DNA of 46,447 bases. Origin: Bacteroidota bacterium. GTDB lineage: Bacteria > Bacteroidota > Bacteroidia > Chitinophagales > Chitinophagaceae. The translations under genes were made by a program, and so were the position numbers. Positions 43,172 through 46,447 of this stretch are shown piece after piece; the first letter of the stretch is position 1, and each line of letters opens with the position of its first letter. The DNA is taken from positions 1-46,447 of the forward strand of contig JABDAV010000014.1 in assembly GCA_013289015.1 (NCBI GenBank), read 5' to 3'. Under the pieces are notes generated by a model. That model saw only the letters and a program-made list of their open reading frames with translations, was not told the DNA's origin and searched no databases.

Positions 43172-44452
43172 ATGAATAATAAGATTGCTCCATCACGTTG
43201 GTACCGCCTCATTCCTATTGCTTTCATAACCTATAGCCTTGCTTATCTTGATCGCGCAAATTTTGGTTTTGCAGTGGCAGGTGAAATGGCAAAAGACCTT
43301 CAAATTACTGCAGCAACTTCTTCATTGCTTGGTTCACTTTTTTTTCTTGGTTATTTCTTCTTTCAGATTCCGGGAGCTCATTATGCAGCGAATAAAAGCG
43401 CAAAGAAACTCATCTTCTGGTCGTTGATATTATGGGGTGTTTTGGCAATGGCAACCGGTTTGGTCAGCAATATCACGTTGCTCATTATCATTCGTTTTAT
43501 GTTAGGCGTTGTGGAAAGTGCGGTGATGCCTTCCATGCTTATTTTATTAAGCAGGTGGTTTACAAAGAAGGAACGTTCAAGAGCGAATACATTTTTAATA
43601 TTGGGTAATCCTGTTACTATTTTATGGATGTCGATCGTATCAGGTTATTTGATCAATGCTGCCGGCTGGCGATGGATGTTTATCTGGGAAGGTTTGCCTG
43701 CAATCATCTGGGCATTTTTCTGGTGGCGATTGGTGACTGATAAACCATCCAATGCAACATGGCTAACGAATGAAGAAATACATTCGCTTGAATCTGCCTT
43801 ACAAAAGGAACAGCAAAATATTAAACCTGTAAAAAATTATGCAGCAGCATTCAAATCAAAAGTTGTGGTGCTGTTATGCCTGCAATATGCGTTATGGAGT
43901 ATTGGTGTGTACGGTTTTGTAATATGGATCCCTTCCATCATCAAAGCAGCACCGCAAATGAGTATTATTAAAACAGGATGGTTATCTTCTTTGCCGTATG
44001 CATTTGCCATTATTGCTATGATCACAGCTTCTTATTTTTCAGATAAAACTTTGAACAGGAAAATATTTGTATGGCCTTTTTTACTGCTTGCATCATTAGC
44101 ATTTTATGGTTCATATTTGGTTGGTACAAATAACTTCTGGTTGTCGTTTCTGTTGCTTGTAATTGCAGGCATGATGATGTATGCGCCTTACGGCCCTTTC
44201 TTTGCAATCATCACAGAAGCATTGCCTGCAAATGTTACTGCAGGTGCAATTGCATTGATCAATAGTTTTGGCGCTTTGGGTTCATTTGCGGGTTCTTATC
44301 TTGTTGGATATCTAAAAGGAACTACAGGAAACTTCGGCGCTTCATATATTTTTATGTCAGGATCATTATTGCTTTCAGCTTTCATTACTGTTGTTGCAGT
44401 GAAACCACAAAGCATTATTCAAAAACGGGAATTATCAAAAACTGTGGTATAA
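43172..44452 (+). CDS. MFS transporter, anion:cation symporter type
   Basis: 426 residues with about 12 TM helices. The N-terminus YRLIPIAFITYSLAYLDRANFGFAV (shown in part: SLAYLDRANFGFAV) is the signature of the ACS family, whose members carry hexuronates, galactonate and similar acids. The cytoplasmic loop shows LSRWFTKKERSRANTFL, and TM4-5 has VVESAVMPSMLILL. Its place directly after a sugar-acid dehydratase gene fits import of a sugar acid. Two copies of a structured repeat flank it. It has a likely own -7 box. Confidence 0.9.
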   Translation: MNNKIAPSRWYRLIPIAFITYSLAYLDRANFGFAVAGEMAKDLQITAATSSLLGSLFFLGYFFFQIPGAHYAANKSAKKLIFWSLILWGVLAMATGLVSNITLLIIIRFMLGVVESAVMPSMLILLSRWFTKKERSRANTFLILGNPVTILWMSIVSGYLINAAGWRWMFIWEGLPAIIWAFFWWRLVTDKPSNATWLTNEEIHSLESALQKEQQNIKPVKNYAAAFKSKVVVLLCLQYALWSIGVYGFVIWIPSIIKAAPQMSIIKTGWLSSLPYAFAIIAMITASYFSDKTLNRKIFVWPFLLLASLAFYGSYLVGTNNFWLSFLLLVIAGMMMYAPYGPFFAIITEALPANVTAGAIALINSFGALGSFAGSYLVGYLKGTTGNFGASYIFMSGSLLLSAFITVVAVKPQSIIQKRELSKTVV

Positions 44453-44807
44453 TTTTAATGTGAGTTTATTGTTGTTTGTTATGCGATCTTATTAAAATGT
44501 ATTGCTATTTTTTTCATTTCCACTTTTGTCTTGATACAAAAGTGGAGCAAAAAATCAAGAGCGAACGATATGCAGCACGTGCGCTCATCCGCCTTGATTA
44601 AACTGTTGTAGTGTCGCTTTTTCAGATGTTGAGCCTCGATAGTTAAACTACAACCAGGTCGATTAACGGTAAGTTTTTCAATTATAAGTTGTCCGTTTGC
44701 TTTTTTGTCTTGGTGAATACTTCGCATTTTATGCAGATGATAATCAGTTATTTTAATTTTATACATTCATACCGCACTTATATTAGTATACATTTATAAC
44801 CAACATC
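44453..44807. other. Intergenic region with structured repeat copy 2
   Basis: 355 bases. Most of it is the repeat at 44520-44634. A minus-strand frame (44479-44766) shares the peptide RTCCISFALDFL with the frame over copy 1, but this is translation of the repeat. Just before the next start, TACATTTA is one base off the -7 consensus. Confidence 0.55.
44520..44634 (+). repeat. Structured repeat element, copy 2
   Basis: Hairpin 1 is CCACTTTTGT-CTTGAT-ACAAAAGTGG (44520-44545). Its stem differs from copy 1 at several positions, but both arms changed together and the CTTGAT loop is kept. AATCAAG (44553-44559) and CTTGATT (44593-44599) keep the same 40-base spacing. The inner stem has one mismatch (CGTGCGCT). 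TGTTGTA and TGTCG (44604-44616) still pair with TGCAGCA and CGATA if G-U pairs are allowed. Confidence 0.85.
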
Positions 44808-45419
44808 ATGAAAAAAATAATTCTCTTCTCTGTCACCTTCTTTTTTTTATTCTCAACAATACATATAAAAGCGCAAACAACTCCCAATGCATTAACAAAG
44901 AAACAGGTGAATGAATGGTACAGTAAAAAAGAATGGCTGGCAGGTTCACAATTGCAACCTCATGAAACAATAAACAAGGCAACGTTTGCGAGGCAGTACC
45001 AACTGCATAAAAATTATTGGGATGAAGCATTTGCTTTTTTGAAAGATCATGATCTCTGGGCACTGGCAGTTGGCAGGTATGCTATTGACAGCAATAATGT
45101 GTATGCCACGGTAACTGAAAATGCAACTAAAAATGTGGATAGCACAAAATGGGAATCACATCGTAATTATACAGACCTGCAAATGGTAATCAGCGGTGAG
45201 GAAAAGATAGGTGTTGCGGATATTACAAAGCTCAATACCATTATGCCTTATGATGCATCGAAAGACGTGGCGAATTATTCCGGTGAGGGAAATTTTTATA
45301 CCGCAATACCTGAGACTTATTTTCTCTTCTTTCCTTCTGACGCACACCGGCCCAACATCACAACAAACGGAAACAAGCCTGATAAGAAGATCGTGATAAA
45401 GATCAGGTATGCAGAGTGA
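44808..45419 (+). CDS. Exported YhcH/YjgK/YiaL family protein
   Basis: 203 residues: a signal peptide (MKKIILFSVTFFFLFSTIHI, then KAQ), then a DUF386-type cupin-like barrel. Landmarks are VYATVTENATKNVDSTKWES, then HRNYTDLQMVISGEEKIGVA, YFLFFPSDAHRPNI and KKIVIKIRY. The conserved His/Glu/Asp residues (ESHRNYTDLQ; PSDAHRP) form the metal pocket. The family includes EbgC and is linked to sialic-acid and uronate clusters, possibly as an anomerase or epimerase. A secreted version, in a locus with exported RraA and MR/MLE enzymes, fits periplasmic sugar-acid handling. Confidence 0.87.
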   Translation: MKKIILFSVTFFFLFSTIHIKAQTTPNALTKKQVNEWYSKKEWLAGSQLQPHETINKATFARQYQLHKNYWDEAFAFLKDHDLWALAVGRYAIDSNNVYATVTENATKNVDSTKWESHRNYTDLQMVISGEEKIGVADITKLNTIMPYDASKDVANYSGEGNFYTAIPETYFLFFPSDAHRPNITTNGNKPDKKIVIKIRYAE

Positions 45420-45518
45420 AATTGTTTTAAATGACAAGGCTTTATTGCCTGGTGAGGAAACATTTGGAGAAGAAGTATAAACAGGGTCTGCCTCACCAGG
45501 GAAGAAACATTGAATCAA

Positions 45519-46447
45519 CTACAATACATGCACGCCGAGGGAAATATTGTCTTTTGAAGTGTTTTTAAAAAAATTGTATAAGTCTAATGCTCTAAGAACA
45601 GACTCAGCCTTTGCAACGTTTCTTTTTGGTTTTAATGGGTAACTTTTGATGTGTTCATTTTTTAAATCTTCAAATTCCTGTTTACTTATTGGATCCGCAC
45701 CAGCAATTTTAAAACAGGCAAACCGAGAAGCAAAAGGCTCACCGTTTTTATACCTGTAACAGGTATATAGGCCGTATGCTGTGTTCGCATTAGAGCGTTT
45801 AAGTTTTTCAGATTGTGGTTTATAATTATATTCTTCAATATTAAGATAAATAGTTAACCTGTAATTATCATCAAAAGGCGACATTACATCTGCTTTAATA
45901 ATTGCCTTTTTGTTATAGTCCCCATCAAATTCAAGTGACAACGATCCTTTATAAGGTTGTGCTTGTGCGGCAGTCCATATGTTTACTGTACTATCATTTT
46001 TTACACTAAAAATACATGCTTCCAAAGATGGATTGAGTGGTACTACAAAAAAACCCTTGTAAAAACCAGCAGCGTCTTTTATTTTCTTCCAACCCCTGAT
46101 ATAAGCCGAAGTTATTTTTTTTCGATTATCCAGTTCTGCAAAAGAAATAGCCTGGTTACTATTTTCAATTTGAGTGCGTTTATTAAAAAGAACGTATTTA
46201 TAGAAATCCAAATACGGGCTTATATTTTCACTATTATCCATTTTCCTTTCCAGCAGCATTAATCCTGAGTAAGGTTTTTTGTCATTTGACGTTGCCGATG
46301 TATAGGTTGCAAAATGTATATCACCGGCATTTTCTTTACGCCTGAAAGTAATTTGAGAATAGATCGTGGCGCCATCCTTCTCCTGTTTACGCTTAAGGAG
46401 TATATATACTGTTCCTGTATCTTCAAAATAGTCACCGCCACTAATAA
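45519..46447 (-). CDS. Unknown protein, 5' end beyond the right edge
   Basis: The frame stays open from the right edge to the stop at 45519, giving at least 308 residues. The internal Met at 46259 is not the start, because clearly coding residues precede it (GDYFEDTGTVYILLKRKQEK; YSQITFRRKENAGDIHFATY). The sequence mixes strand-like segments (SLEFDGDYNKKAIIKADVMS; YRLTIYLNIEEYNY) with a more helical C-terminus (AKAESVLRALDLYNFFKNTS). I do not recognise a family. A lipocalin-like or beta-sandwich N-terminal domain is possible. It is convergent with the YhcH-like gene, 99 bases apart, with no clear terminator. Confidence 0.7.
   Translation of the reverse strand, partial: ISGGDYFEDTGTVYILLKRKQEKDGATIYSQITFRRKENAGDIHFATYTSATSNDKKPYSGLMLLERKMDNSENISPYLDFYKYVLFNKRTQIENSNQAISFAELDNRKKITSAYIRGWKKIKDAAGFYKGFFVVPLNPSLEACIFSVKNDSTVNIWTAAQAQPYKGSLSLEFDGDYNKKAIIKADVMSPFDDNYRLTIYLNIEEYNYKPQSEKLKRSNANTAYGLYTCYRYKNGEPFASRFACFKIAGADPISKQEFEDLKNEHIKSYPLKPKRNVAKAESVLRALDLYNFFKNTSKDNISLGVHVL

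Noticed and set aside
42902..44766. Two minus-strand frames sharing the peptide RTCCISFALDFL as a small protein family
   Set aside because: The shared residues are translation of the structured DNA repeat. The differences between copies preserve base pairing rather than codons, and neither frame has a promoter or family-like start.
1..46447. tRNA or rRNA genes, phage genes, complete insertion sequences
   Set aside because: No cloverleaf, rRNA core sequence, transposase or phage structural gene was recognised in reading the window. A dedicated scan with tRNAscan-SE and ISfinder would settle this.

Overview
The window looks like a chromosomal segment from a member of the Bacteroidota, most likely Chitinophagales/Chitinophagaceae. 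The reasons are: moderately low GC; few Shine-Dalgarno sequences; TAnnTTTG-type -7 promoter boxes, several only a few bases from the start codon; a fused SecDF; a single-chain E1 dehydrogenase; DUF5362, BT_3928-like and DUF1599 proteins; outer-membrane barrels; and many short palindromic repeats between genes. The placement rests on recalled family knowledge, not on a search.

Layout. 1-1635 is the 5' part of rpoB, reading off the left edge, with no rplL directly upstream. 1.9-8.2 kb holds envelope genes: a beta-barrel, a DUF5362 membrane protein, an M16 protease and a TPR protein. 8.2-13.3 kb is an accessory, decaying stretch: a small lipoprotein, a frameshifted GNAT-like gene with a small basic partner, two DUF2157-type membrane proteins, and the frameshifted C-terminus of a probable type II restriction enzyme. 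Scattered through it are fragments of the 3' end of a nearby Gfo/Idh gene and one copy of a 96-bp nested palindrome (the other copy is at 6.6 kb).

13.3-22.3 kb is a carbohydrate oxidation cluster: Gfo/Idh oxidoreductase, sugar MFS transporter, two Tat-type TIM-barrel isomerases, two tandem GMC oxidoreductases and a gluconate-2-dehydrogenase-subunit-3-like protein. Together they suggest periplasmic sugar oxidation followed by handling of keto-sugars. 22.3-38.2 kb is mostly housekeeping: DUF1569, secDF, a BT_3928-like protein, DUF1599, folP, fused E1, ribF, an AIR-synthase (PurM-like) protein, GDP-fucose synthase, an arginase-family enzyme, a radical SAM protein and a DinB-like protein.

39.0-45.4 kb is a second sugar or sugar-acid cluster: Gfo/Idh, RraA-like, enolase-superfamily dehydratase, MFS transporter and YhcH-like. 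Three of its enzymes carry export signals. A gene of unknown function runs off the right edge.

The most unusual content is the repeats. Two copies of a roughly 114-bp structured element bracket the MFS gene at 43.2-44.5 kb, and their stems differ by compensatory or wobble changes. A CCC...GGG palindrome family often sits right before start codons and twice lies inside conserved enzymes. A 96-bp nested palindrome has arms resembling half of a lox site. Copies of gene 3' ends occur downstream of both Gfo/Idh genes.
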